From Planctomycetes bacterium RBG_13_46_10 (GTDB lineage: Bacteria; Planctomycetota; Phycisphaerae; Sedimentisphaerales; Anaerobacaceae), in the NCBI GenBank assembly GCA_001824645.1, contig MHYD01000049.1:9656-20263 (forward strand): a stretch of DNA of 10,608 nt, given 5' to 3'. The translations under genes were made by a program, and so were the position numbers. The notes beneath the pieces are model-generated. The model was not told the DNA's origin. It was given only the letters and a program-made list of their open reading frames with translations, and did not search any database. Numbering within the stretch: the stretch's first letter is position 1; each line of letters starts with the position of its first letter. Positions 1-10,608 of this stretch are shown here, piece by piece.

Positions 1-1015
1 GCCAACCCAAACCCAAAGAAACTCTCTACTCATTACTGCTAAAAAGACGCCGCCCGGGATTATCATCAGCAGGCTATATTTTTGGGAAAGAAAAGAGATT
101 TCTTTGACCCGCAACTGGTCATCTCTGGCATCGAGGTCGCTGACAGCCGGTTTTATCGCAGCCGTGAAGGCCTGCAGAAATTGCGTCAGCAATAAAAGTC
201 CTGCCGCAGCAAATTCAAACTGGCAAACCTGCTCCGTACCTAAGAAAATACCGATTATTATGCTGCTTGCCTTATAGATGACAATCGCACCCGCTGCATA
301 CATAAAGGTGTTCATTCCATAGGCCAGCATCTCTTTCAGAAGCCTGAAATCTATGTTCGCAAAGGATAAAGAAGAAGCTGTTATAAACTTTCTGACGAAG
401 ATTGAATGTAAAATCCGCGTTAGAATTTCACTTGCTCCGAATATAAGCCCCATTGTGAGAAGGCCGTATCCCCGCAATAGCAGCAACACGAGCAGCACCG
501 TTCGTAATAACAGCGTGACCAGCATTGCGAGGTTGATAGCATCGAACCGCTGCAGGCCGCTCAATATTGCGGTAGCCGGCTGCAAGGGCATTGCAACGGC
601 AAAAGAAAATCCGACAACCAGCACAAGTGTCGATGCTTTACTCACTAATTCCTGCTCAATGGCAAACCAAGAGGCGACATTGTAATATATCACTACGCTG
701 GATATGGCAAGGACGACGCCGACAATCAAGAAGAAAAAAAATGAAGTACCGATTACCCGCCGAACGCCATCCTCATCATTCTTCGCAAGGTACACAGGGA
801 TGTATCTGTTTATAGAGCTGTTAAGTCCCAGGCTCAGCATAGCTGCATAGCGAAAGACCGAGCCTGCTATCAGGAACCATACGCCGCACCTGACCTCGCC
901 GAGCCGGCCGAGAAAGAAACGAATCAGGAAAAAGCCAATTAGCGCGTTGCTTACCAACGCCACCATATTGAAAATGGTATTGTGAATCAGCCTCCTGGAA
1001 GTTGTGGCATATTGT

Positions 1016-1023
<8 letters not shown>
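1..1023 (-). CDS. Polysaccharide/oligosaccharide flippase (Wzx-like), 3' end outside the window
   Basis: An open frame of 341 codons runs from ATG at 1023 to the window edge without a stop, so the C-terminus is missing (family members are usually about 420-500 residues). The protein is strongly hydrophobic, with roughly nine membrane-spanning stretches visible (for example near residues 13-35, 93-115, 165-185 and 235-260). The pattern fits the MOP superfamily (polysaccharide synthase/Wzx): a short charged N-terminus 'MNEQYATTSRRLIHNT', a first helix ending 'FLIRFFLGRLG', then 'LGLNSSINRYIP'. Family members flip undecaprenyl-linked sugar units across the inner membrane. The start overlaps the upstream glycosyltransferase stop by 8 nt (ATGAATGA), which suggests translational coupling; no separate Shine-Dalgarno is obvious. 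Its place after the GDP-fucose genes suggests it exports the fucose-containing glycan. Family assignment is good; the substrate is inferred. Confidence 0.85.
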
Positions 1024-4526
<3,503 letters not shown>

Positions 4527-4540
4527 AATCTCTCGCCTGT

Positions 4541-7500
4541 TCAACAAACAGTTACTGTTAATCCAACATTACTGATATCAAAATCGAAAAATCTCGCCCG
4601 CTCGTTCGGCGGTTTAGTTTCGAGCGTTCGCCGCACCGACAAGGCATCATCCGGCGATTTACAAATCATCAGCATAAAACCGCCGCCGCCTGCGCCGAGG
4701 AGTTTTCCGCCGTAAATAAAAGGCGCTACGCGTTCAAACAATGATTCAATTTCCTCATTACTGCTGTTTGGGTCAAGCTGCTTATTAAGCTGCCAGGCAG
4801 CTTCGAGCAGCCGCCCGAACCCGGCAATGTTCTTGCCTGCCAGTGCATCAGCCACCTCTTCGGCCACCAGGTGAATTCGTCTCAGCGTAGTCATTGCAGC
4901 ACGGTCACGATTCAAATATCGCCCTACTACCTGCTGCAGGATATTCTTCGCCAGCCGTGTTATGCCGGTGTAATACAAAAGACTTTGTCCACCGTTTGTT
5001 CGCGGGTCCAGAATATCAGACGGCGTAAAGTGGATTCTTGCATCCGGTACAAGTCCAGGCTCGGTGCTAATCATCTTGGCGCCACTGACCGCTCCGCCGA
5101 TCTGGTCCTGCCAGCCGCCGCCGGTGGTCAATGCCTGCTCCAGGCGCAGCACACTGTGAAAAAGCTCCCGCTGTGACAATTGTTTACCTAAAATCGCCTG
5201 AATCGCCGCCATAATAACAGCCCCCATTATACTGGATGTGCCCAGGCCGCTGCCTTTGGGGATAGCTGCAAGAGTGGTCAGCTCAATCCCGCCGCCGAAC
5301 TGGTTAAGTGATTTTTTCAGATTGTCACTGCGAAACGTTTGAGGTGACAGGCCGCATAAAACCAATGCCGCCTTGGCCAGTGCAAAACTGCTGGTTGCTT
5401 CTCGATAGTTTAAAAGCCCGTCGAAATCGGTTATCTCCACTCGCGTGCCAAGGTCGATTGAGCTGATGCGAATAACCGGCTCATCTATGACACGGGCATA
5501 CACCTGGATTGGCGGTTGGCCGTTGAGATTAACTGCAGCATTGGTGACACAACCGCCATATTCAAGGCAATACGGTGGTGTGTCGGTCCAGCCGCCGCCG
5601 ACATCCAGACGAGCCGGGGCACGGGCCCAGACAATCTCATCGCTTCGTAAAGTGCTGTGAGGGATTATGTCCTGCTTCAAGCCGCTGGAAATAATAACTT
5701 TTCCCAAATTCTCGAACGCAATGCTTTGAGCCTTTCTGCTCCACTGAATAATCGAAATCCGCCTATCCAAAGCGAGAGTTAAAGATGCCAGCCAGTCACG
5801 CTCGGCTGGAGTGAGCAATTGTTCCAGGTTAGGCAAAGCTTTCGTTAGTGGCATATCTTTGTCTTTGTAAAGCTCTAATAACGCAGAACCCAGGGTATGA
5901 ATAATTCTCGGGAATACAAGAGCTTTTGTGCCACCATCGGTGCTATCTGAAAAATGCCAATGTGCTTCCTTCAGAATTTGCGAAATGCAACTGCTCAAAT
6001 CATCGGTGCTTCTTAGCAGATAAGTCAGTTCGGCAGAGGAAAACTCGCTATTTGGCCGAAACATCCGGCGCAACGAATGCCGGATTATCTGTGCCCGAAT
6101 TTTACCGCGACGGCTATAAAACTCACTATGGTCGGCAATTGCCAAAATCTGCTCGAGACTATATCTATCCGCAGCTCGCCAGTCTGCAAGCTGCTCGTCG
6201 CTTGCGCTTGTCACGTCAAACATCCATAACCAATTGTGGTAATCGTTGTGATTTTTTACAGCCGGAAAAAGATGTGCATTCCAGCCTTCACGGCTATCTT
6301 TTGGAAGTTCAGCATCCCAAACATCTTCCGGCCTTGCACCGGCTGCTTTTAGCCATTCGAGCAGCTCCATCCCGCAAAAGTGTCCGCCATTTTGGGTTTT
6401 TCCCTTGAAAGTATCATTAACATCATAGCAGCGTACAAACCATATTGGCTTGCCTTGATTGTTGCGCCCTTTAATGACATCAAGGCACGCGTTATGCGGT
6501 AAAGAGATTGGCTCATCGATTTCAAGACCGACCACGACATTCTCCCCGCCCAAATTCAGTGAAGAGCTAATCCGGCAACCCTCAACCCAGCAGCCGTAGC
6601 CTTGAACTACACCGTCACCATTAATGTTATTATTAACATCCAGAAAGGTTGACAGGTGAGATATTCCACGGTCTTCCTGAAGAAGGCGCATGCCGCTATT
6701 TATAATTGCCCTGCTCGAACCGAAATCCAAAAAGTCACAGCGTCTTAAAAGCTGCATGCTGAAAGGCACCGCCGACAGGGCGTCAAATAGCTTATTTAAC
6801 AAGGCATCGCTCCATTTAGAACCGCTGCCCTTTACGGATTTGAAATAAAGGTCTCTGCTTGCTTCTTTGCCCAATGCGCAACATATCTCACGATAAAAAT
6901 CCAGTCCCCATTGCAACACTGCTTTTCCCATCCGGCTGGTAAAAGACAATCTTTTATCTTGTCTGGCGACAGAGCCAAAAATTTCCAGCAATTTAACGGC
7001 CGTTTTAGCGCCAAAGCTCATAACTCCTATATCAAGACAGGCTTGTCCGTACGCATCTAAAGCTCCTCTTTCTTTCTGCTCATCCGGGGACGGTTTTTGC
7101 AGATACAGCCGAACTTCATTATCCTGTCCCCTCCGCCTCGTCGGACAAGTGCAGAAAACGCCGTGCCTGCTTGCCTGTTGTGGCTCAGCATAACAGGCCA
7201 AACCTGTCACACCATCAGGGACAAATCTCGCTTCAGATGGCTCAAACTGGAGCAGAACGTCACCTGAAGCAAATACTACCTGCCCCCCGCCTTCGGGAGG
7301 CTCCGGCAGTGCCAAATATGTCGGAAGTTGTCTGTCAAACAGACTCAGGCAAACGGCGCTGTCACTTTCTCCAGGCACGGGAATAAAAATTTTCCCGCAT
7401 GGGCCGTAAGCCGGCAGCCGCTTGGAATCGCCTCCGGCATGTATAATCAAGATTCGCAGCTTGCCGAGCGCTTCTTCCCAGACATTTCGGTCGGCACAGC

Positions 7501-7720
7501 CGCCCAGGCGTCGATTGAGAACCTCCATCAGGCAGTAAAGCGTGCTGCCGCCGCTGCCGATGCGCACCCCTGCCGGGTCTGCGACCACCATTACCTCACG
7601 CACGTCACCCAGAAGCGACAGCTCCTGACGAACCTTCAATTGTGATTCGTACGCCTTAGCCTGCGCATCATTGGAGGCTGTCACTATCAGATAATCCCAT
7701 TGATTTATTGGCGTTTGCAT
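4541..7720 (-). CDS. fkp: Bifunctional L-fucokinase / GDP-L-fucose pyrophosphorylase (Fkp/FKGP type)
   Basis: This 1059-residue protein would phosphorylate free L-fucose at C1 and then transfer GMP from GTP to give GDP-L-fucose, the salvage route. The N-terminal part is the fucose-1-phosphate guanylyltransferase: 'RIGSGGSTL' (residues 53-61) and '[10 protein letters not shown]' (94-103) with Lys110 in 'GKIFIPVP' are its nucleotide-binding motifs. Residues around 340-420 contain beta-helix-like sequence ('[17 protein letters not shown]'). The C-terminal part is a GHMP kinase: '[15 protein letters not shown]' (703-717), the phosphate-binding loop '[10 protein letters not shown]' (821-830), and '[10 protein letters not shown]' at about 1008-1018. 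The length is close to plant FKGP (about 1055) and somewhat above Bacteroides fragilis Fkp (about 949). ATG at 7720 follows the upstream stop by 29 nt with only a weak ribosome binding site. The odd point is its position beside gmd and fcl, which make the same product de novo. Action on another sugar, such as D-arabinose, cannot be excluded. Confidence 0.92.
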   Translation of the reverse strand: MQTPINQWDYLIVTASNDAQAKAYESQLKVRQELSLLGDVREVMVVADPAGVRIGSGGSTLYCLMEVLNRRLGGCADRNVWEEALGKLRILIIHAGGDSKRLPAYGPCGKIFIPVPGESDSAVCLSLFDRQLPTYLALPEPPEGGGQVVFASGDVLLQFEPSEARFVPDGVTGLACYAEPQQASRHGVFCTCPTRRRGQDNEVRLYLQKPSPDEQKERGALDAYGQACLDIGVMSFGAKTAVKLLEIFGSVARQDKRLSFTSRMGKAVLQWGLDFYREICCALGKEASRDLYFKSVKGSGSKWSDALLNKLFDALSAVPFSMQLLRRCDFLDFGSSRAIINSGMRLLQEDRGISHLSTFLDVNNNINGDGVVQGYGCWVEGCRISSSLNLGGENVVVGLEIDEPISLPHNACLDVIKGRNNQGKPIWFVRCYDVNDTFKGKTQNGGHFCGMELLEWLKAAGARPEDVWDAELPKDSREGWNAHLFPAVKNHNDYHNWLWMFDVTSASDEQLADWRAADRYSLEQILAIADHSEFYSRRGKIRAQIIRHSLRRMFRPNSEFSSAELTYLLRSTDDLSSCISQILKEAHWHFSDSTDGGTKALVFPRIIHTLGSALLELYKDKDMPLTKALPNLEQLLTPAERDWLASLTLALDRRISIIQWSRKAQSIAFENLGKVIISSGLKQDIIPHSTLRSDEIVWARAPARLDVGGGWTDTPPYCLEYGGCVTNAAVNLNGQPPIQVYARVIDEPVIRISSIDLGTRVEITDFDGLLNYREATSSFALAKAALVLCGLSPQTFRSDNLKKSLNQFGGGIELTTLAAIPKGSGLGTSSIMGAVIMAAIQAILGKQLSQRELFHSVLRLEQALTTGGGWQDQIGGAVSGAKMISTEPGLVPDARIHFTPSDILDPRTNGGQSLLYYTGITRLAKNILQQVVGRYLNRDRAAMTTLRRIHLVAEEVADALAGKNIAGFGRLLEAAWQLNKQLDPNSSNEEIESLFERVAPFIYGGKLLGAGGGGFMLMICKSPDDALSVRRTLETKPPNERARFFDFDISNVGLTVTVC

Positions 7721-7746
7721 AACCGCTTAGAATTGAGAATCCTGAA

Positions 7747-7765
7747 ATTCTACATTCTACATTCT
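7747..7765. repeat. ATTCTAC heptamer tandem (about 2.7 copies)
   Basis: The plus strand reads ATTCTAC at 7747-7753 and again at 7754-7760, then ATTCT. Next to it, AGAATT at 7729-7734 and AATTCT at 7746-7751 form a small inverted repeat. The tandem covers the last codons and the TAG stop of the upstream epimerase gene, so the repeat has replaced or extended the natural 3' end of that gene. Such short repeats resemble intergenic low-complexity tracts that I associate with planctomycete genomes; that link is a recollection, not tested. Confidence 0.5.
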
Positions 7766-8718
7766 TTAAAACTTTCTATTACTACTTTCAGCGTTTCAGT
7801 CAGACTTGTTTTTGGTTGCCAGCCGATGGCTTTTTTGATTCGCTCTATGCTCGGAACCCGCCGCATCATATCTTCGATTGGTCTGCCGTAAGCTACATCA
7901 TAAGGCACAAATTTCTTTTTGCTTCTGCTGCCCGTCATCTCGATAATCTTATTCGCAAGACCCTCGATGTTAATCTCCTCGGTAGAGCCTATGTTATAAA
8001 CCACTCCTGCCGCTTTTGGGCAATTCATTAAATCAACAAGTGCCTCGACAAGGTCTGCAACGTAGCAAAAGCAGCGTTTCTGCCGACCATTTCCGTATAT
8101 CGAGAGCGTCTCATTCTTTAATGCCCATTGGACAAAGCGCGGCACCACCATGCCATATCGACCTGTCTGTCTTGGCCCGATGGTATTAAAGAAACGGCCG
8201 ATGATGACATTAAGACCATATTGCTGATGGAAAGCCAGGCCTAAAAATTCATCGACAGCCTTGCTGCACGCATAAGACCAGCGGGAGAAACTGGTGCTTC
8301 CTAACACAATATCATCCTCTTCCTTAAAAGGGACCGACTCGCTTTTGCCATAAACCTCGCTGCTTGAAGCAATCAGGATTTTTTTGCCAAACTTATTTGC
8401 CGTCTCCAGTACAGTTTCGGTACCGCCGATGTTCGTTTCTATCGTATGCACCGGTTTATCAGCTATTAACTGGACGCCGACAGCCGCCGCCAAATGAAAA
8501 ATCACGTCGCATTGCTCCGCCAGCTTTTCCATTAGTTTAACGTCACGGATGTCTCCTTCAGTAAAGGTAAAACCCGGCTTATTTTTGAAAGTCTCAATAT
8601 TATTCAAGCTGCCGGTGCTGAGATTATCAATAACCGCGACTTTATTGCCGTCTTTTAGCAGCCGCTCTGCCAAATGAGAACCGATAAAGCCTGCACCGCC
8701 TGTAATTAATGCTTTCAT
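7750..8718 (-). CDS. NAD-dependent nucleotide-sugar epimerase/dehydratase (extended SDR)
   Basis: The 322-residue protein is a clear extended SDR enzyme. It has the Rossmann motif 'GGAGFIG' (residues 7-13) with Asp31 at the end of beta-2, which favours NAD. 'SSSEVYG' (118-124) and 'YACSK' (Tyr149, Lys153) supply the catalytic residues. 'NGRQKRCFCYVADLVEAL' resembles the substrate-binding loop of UDP-glucuronate decarboxylases and UDP-glucose 4-epimerases. The C-terminal 'YGRPIEDMMRRVP' is shared by a broad family of actinobacterial and planctomycete epimerases of uncertain substrate. It is probably the first gene of the operon and would supply an additional UDP- or dTDP-sugar for the glycan; the exact reaction cannot be read from the sequence. 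The ATG at 8718 has no strong Shine-Dalgarno. The last residues and the TAG stop fall within a short ATTCTAC (minus strand GTAGAAT) tandem repeat. Confidence 0.88.
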   Translation of the reverse strand: MKALITGGAGFIGSHLAERLLKDGNKVAVIDNLSTGSLNNIETFKNKPGFTFTEGDIRDVKLMEKLAEQCDVIFHLAAAVGVQLIADKPVHTIETNIGGTETVLETANKFGKKILIASSSEVYGKSESVPFKEEDDIVLGSTSFSRWSYACSKAVDEFLGLAFHQQYGLNVIIGRFFNTIGPRQTGRYGMVVPRFVQWALKNETLSIYGNGRQKRCFCYVADLVEALVDLMNCPKAAGVVYNIGSTEEINIEGLANKIIEMTGSRSKKKFVPYDVAYGRPIEDMMRRVPSIERIKKAIGWQPKTSLTETLKVVIESFKECRM

Positions 8719-8770
8719 ATAAAAGACTCGTCAAAAATAAATTTATTGATTTGTATCCGGCTACCAAAGG

Positions 8771-8850
8771 GATACTTGATGCTCGATCCTCGATACCTGA
8801 CGAGCCCGTCCTGAGCCGGGTCGAAGGATATCGAGAACCCAGTATCGAGA
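8771..8850. repeat. REP-like palindromic intergenic element
   Basis: The segment contains nested inverted repeats. CTCGATAC at 8790-8797 pairs with GTATCGAG at 8842-8849, and inside it CCCG at 8805-8808 pairs with CGGG at 8817-8820. The core 'CCGTCCTGAGCCGGGTCGAA' belongs to the widely scattered 'CTTCGAC..GCTCAGGAC' type of repeat found in many unrelated bacteria. 'CTCGATCCTCGATACC' on the left is a partial direct duplication. It sits in the divergent intergenic region between the operon start and the tRNA, on the likely leader of the operon. Family-level knowledge suggests REP elements are spread by RAYT transposases; none is visible here. Confidence 0.55.
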
Positions 8851-8858
8851 CAACAAGT

Positions 8859-8887
8859 ATGATAAGTTAAAAATTAGCAGTAATCAA
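8859..8887 (-). promoter_or_regulatory. Candidate sigma70-type promoter for the glycan operon
   Basis: On the minus strand TTGATT (8887-8882) and TATCAT (8864-8859) are separated by exactly 17 nt; matches to consensus are four of six and five of six. A start near 8852 would give a leader of about 134 nt that includes the REP-like palindrome before the ATG at 8718. It is the best pair I found upstream of the operon, but in AT-rich DNA such matches occur by chance. Confidence 0.35.
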
Positions 8888-8981
8888 CAGACAATCCCCG
8901 CAATGTCGGGACTCCGTTCCGGTCGGTTGCGCAAAAAATTTATAGTGAATTAGCGGATTAATTAGTTTAACCCAGAAAACC

Positions 8982-9000
8982 AACCAATTAACCAATTAAC
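8982..9000. repeat. AACCAATT short tandem repeat
   Basis: Two perfect copies of AACCAATT (8982-8989 and 8990-8997) are followed by AAC, and a related AAACC precedes them. The tract lies in the intergenic region between the operon and the tRNA. It may be simple-sequence slippage; no function is suggested by the sequence. Confidence 0.5.
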
Positions 9001-9131
9001 TGTTTTTCTTCATATCTTTTGTAAGTATCGGTTATTAAAGAACATAGCTTTAGTAAAGACGGGCGTTTGGCAGATACCGAAAATCTGTTTTGCGATGAAA
9101 GCGCTGCATTGTAAAGGCACGATAGGCTCAT
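8988..9131 (-). CDS. Possible 47-residue small ORF of doubtful status
   Basis: An ATG at 9131 opens a frame of 47 codons ending in TAA at 8988, inside the AACCAATT tandem. The product would begin 'MSLSCLYNAALSSQNRF' and end 'TYKRYEEKQLIG'. It is rich in Ser and Leu and has no signal peptide or recognisable domain. There is no clear Shine-Dalgarno, and the frame is closed by TAA eight codons upstream. It lies upstream of the operon on the same strand. I do not recognise the sequence. It could be a small gene, a decayed repeat element, or chance; a hairpin (CAGAT 9071-9075 with ATCTG 9083-9087) lies within it. Confidence 0.2.
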   Translation of the reverse strand: MSLSCLYNAALSSQNRFSVSAKRPSLLKLCSLITDTYKRYEEKQLIG

Positions 9132-9211
9132 AAAGTGTGGAATGTTATAGACTTACAAAACAAACTTTTTATAGGACGTTCAAATTTAATTATTCTTGAA
9201 ATATACAATTC

Positions 9212-9240
9212 TTGACGAAACTATATAAGATAGAGATAAT
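9212..9240 (+). promoter_or_regulatory. Sigma70-type promoter for tRNA-Leu
   Basis: TTGACG (9212-9217) and GATAAT (9235-9240) lie 17 nt apart, five of six matches each to the consensus boxes. Transcription would begin near 9247, a few bases before the mature tRNA end at 9253. The position and spacing make this convincing. The same transcript could run on into the downstream exported-protein gene. Confidence 0.75.
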
Positions 9241-9252
9241 CAGATAGATATT

Positions 9253-9337
9253 GCGGATGTGGCGGAATTGGCAGACGCGCAAGCTTCAGGAGCTTGTGGG
9301 CTTAACGCTCGTGGAGGTTCGACTCCTCTCATCCGCA
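9253..9337 (+). tRNA. tRNA-Leu (anticodon CAG, reads CUG)
   Basis: The 85-nt sequence folds as a class II tRNA. The acceptor stem pairs GCGGATG (9253-9259) with CATCCGC (9330-9336), and the discriminator base is A at 9337. The anticodon stem CAAGC/GCTTG encloses the loop TTCAGGA, placing anticodon CAG at 9287-9289. There is a long variable arm (about 9297-9312), as expected for leucine tRNAs, and a T arm GGAGG-TTCGACT-CCTCT (9313-9329) with one G-U pair. The 3' CCA is not encoded (TTA follows), so it must be added by a nucleotidyltransferase. A good promoter lies just upstream. Confidence 0.97.
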
Positions 9338-9346
9338 TTAAGATAC

Positions 9347-9353
9347 AAGAGGA
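9347..9353 (+). promoter_or_regulatory. Shine-Dalgarno that fixes the start of the exported-protein gene
   Basis: AAGAGGA lies 7 nt before the ATG at 9361, close to ideal spacing. It is the clearest ribosome binding site in the window and supports translation from this ATG although the gene starts only 23 nt after the tRNA. Confidence 0.7.
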
Positions 9354-9360
9354 TATCTCC

Positions 9361-10608
9361 ATGAGAAAATCACAATTTACCCTAAAAACCATGTTTTTTC
9401 AAATGGTGTTTCTTGTCTTTCTGTTCGGCCAAGCTTATAGGGATGAACCGGTGGGTGCAAGACCGCTTGTTTCAGAGAAAGTGCAAATCAACGAGGCCAT
9501 TGCTAGATGCTTCGCAGATGCGCTGCAAAAACGCAATTATCCATTTGTAACGGAGGATAAAGTCGAATTGCTTAGAAGGGAGATTGCGGATTTTGCGGCC
9601 CGTTACCAGCCCACACAGATGTCTGGAACGGAACAGGAAGTGCTTCTTGCTGCTATTGATCAATATGTCCCTGAAAATTTTTTGAACCGGCATTTGGATT
9701 TCCCAGACTACTTTACGTCCGATTGGGACGTAGAGGGTGCATATTTGAAGTTTCGGGATTGCGTTAACACGTTCAAGTGGAAGCTCTGGTTGGCACTGAT
9801 CCATAGACCGTTCACCACTGAGCAGGTTAAGCAACACCAGATACAGCACGATTGGCTGCGGGAGTTTATTGCAAGCGTTCCGATTCGTCCAGGTGATGGA
9901 CGTCCAGCCGACGTTGAACCCAATGATGTTCGTGCGTGGGCATCAGCATTTGTAGAGCATCAGTTTACCGACCCACTCAGCCTGTTATATGAGCCAATGA
10001 CTGAGGAGCAATTCGGAATTTTTAAGCAATTGATGATTCGCAGTTCTGCGAACGGCCTGTACAATACGGTATCAGATATTCCGGTACGTGCTCTCGGAGC
10101 GAGGGCGCATAATCATGGGGACGTGGAAAATGCGTATGCCTACCCATTTGATATTGAGTTGCCGTTTGAGGACGAGGTCAGGTCAATATGGGGCGGAGGA
10201 GACGGAGCAGGAGCGCACCTGGTGTTTGCCTCCAATGCTCAGTTCCGTGGTCAGGATGTCTTTCTCGACGCGATATACCGCCCGATCTTCGATATAGTCA
10301 AAGGTCTGTGCCTGATTGAACCCCAAGAACAAGCCAGCGATCCAGATGAGTCCATTGCACAATGGGCTCAAAAGCACCATCGCGGTGACATTGCATACCA
10401 TAGTGCCAAGACCAGTATAGCAAGCTTACGGGGCGCCAAGATTGCCGAGTTGAAAGTGTCGAACTGGTTCGAGGCTGATCGTGTAAGCAATGATGAGCTA
10501 CGCAAGCTCATCGACGGGAAGGGCCAGACTACTATATCCGTCAAGCGGCTGCCTCCAATGAATGGCCTGCGTCGAGTGGGATTCAATGAACCGCGTTTCT
10601 TTATTGTT
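9361..10608 (+). CDS. Unrecognised exported protein, 3' end outside the window
   Basis: An uninterrupted frame of 416 codons runs from ATG at 9361 to the window end, with a good Shine-Dalgarno. The N-terminus (residues 1-26) looks like a signal peptide or membrane anchor: basic 'MRKSQ', then the hydrophobic core 'MFFQMVFLVFLFG', with possible cleavage after 'GQA'. 'FTLKTM' resembles the 'FSLRTL' motif seen at the start of many planctomycete exported proteins. The mature part is soluble, acidic and mixed helical, with no repeats, no CxxC or haem motifs and few cysteines. Visible landmarks are 'FKWKLWLALIHRPFT' (about 138-152), 'ALGARAHNHGDVENAYAYPF' (244-263), and a glycine-rich 'IWGGGDGAGAHLVF' (276-289). 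I do not recognise the family and assign no function. It may be co-transcribed with the tRNA and diverges from the glycan operon, so a shared role is not implied. Confidence 0.85.
   Translation, partial: MRKSQFTLKTMFFQMVFLVFLFGQAYRDEPVGARPLVSEKVQINEAIARCFADALQKRNYPFVTEDKVELLRREIADFAARYQPTQMSGTEQEVLLAAIDQYVPENFLNRHLDFPDYFTSDWDVEGAYLKFRDCVNTFKWKLWLALIHRPFTTEQVKQHQIQHDWLREFIASVPIRPGDGRPADVEPNDVRAWASAFVEHQFTDPLSLLYEPMTEEQFGIFKQLMIRSSANGLYNTVSDIPVRALGARAHNHGDVENAYAYPFDIELPFEDEVRSIWGGGDGAGAHLVFASNAQFRGQDVFLDAIYRPIFDIVKGLCLIEPQEQASDPDESIAQWAQKHHRGDIAYHSAKTSIASLRGAKIAELKVSNWFEADRVSNDELRKLIDGKGQTTISVKRLPPMNGLRRVGFNEPRFFIV

Larger units (their letters stand above)
8719..9252. other. Divergent intergenic region
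   Basis: About 530 nt separate the operon start from the tRNA on the opposite strand. I see no well-supported gene here. The region contains, from left to right, the operon leader, the REP-like palindrome (8771-8850), a possible minus-strand promoter (8859-8887), a CCCG/CGGG hairpin (8897-8910), an AACCAATT tandem, a doubtful small ORF and the tRNA promoter (9212-9240). No known riboswitch fold is recognisable by eye. Confidence 0.8.

Noticed and set aside
353..685. Plus-strand ORF of 110 codons opposite the flippase
   Set aside because: It lies antisense within a well-supported membrane protein gene, has low-complexity composition and no ribosome binding context.
5926..6408. Plus-strand ORF of 160 codons opposite the fkp gene
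   Set aside because: It is a shadow of the antisense strand of a gene with strong motifs in its own frame, and its product resembles nothing known.
8895..8940. GC hairpin followed by an A-rich run as a terminator
   Set aside because: The stem is only four base pairs, the following tract on the plus strand is A rather than T rich, and no gene ends there on either strand.
8771..9000. CRISPR-like array
   Set aside because: The repeats are few, short and irregularly spaced, there are no spacers of constant length, and no cas genes are present.
9472..9849. Minus-strand ORF of 125 codons opposite the exported-protein gene
   Set aside because: The plus-strand frame is longer, has a signal peptide and a good Shine-Dalgarno; the antisense frame has neither.

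Overview
The window reads as part of a cell-surface glycan gene cluster, plus a divergent unit made of a tRNA and a gene for a secreted protein. The organism is a bacterium of moderate GC content. Planctomycetota (a Phycisphaerae-like lineage) is my best guess, resting on soft hints only: short non-coding repeats of the kind I associate with those genomes, and an N-terminal 'QFTLKTM'-like motif on the last protein that resembles the 'FSLRTL' start common in planctomycete exported proteins. No marker gene is present, so the assignment is inference.

From 8718 down to base 1 six genes lie head to tail on the minus strand with gaps of 29, 14 and 11 nt and overlaps of 25 and 8 nt, so they very probably form one operon. 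In order of transcription they are: an SDR nucleotide-sugar epimerase/dehydratase (8718-7750); a large bifunctional L-fucokinase/GDP-L-fucose pyrophosphorylase of the Fkp/FKGP type (7720-4541); GDP-mannose 4,6-dehydratase (4526-3522); GDP-L-fucose synthase (3510-2569); a polytopic DUF2723/GT-C-type glycosyltransferase (2593-1016); and a polysaccharide/oligosaccharide flippase whose 3' end lies outside the window (1023-1). Together they encode both known routes to GDP-L-fucose, de novo from GDP-mannose and salvage from free fucose, followed by a membrane transferase and a lipid-linked-glycan exporter. A fucose-containing surface polysaccharide or glycoprotein is the likely product.

The region 8719-9252 has no convincing gene. 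It holds a candidate promoter for the operon, a REP-like palindromic element (about 8771-8850), a short AACCAATT tandem, small hairpins, one 47-codon ORF of doubtful status, and a good sigma70-type promoter (9212-9240) pointing at the tRNA.

From 9253 the plus strand carries tRNA-Leu(CAG) without an encoded CCA end. After 23 nt, with no visible terminator between them, follows a gene with a strong ribosome binding site for an unrecognised exported protein. It stays open for 416 codons to the window edge.
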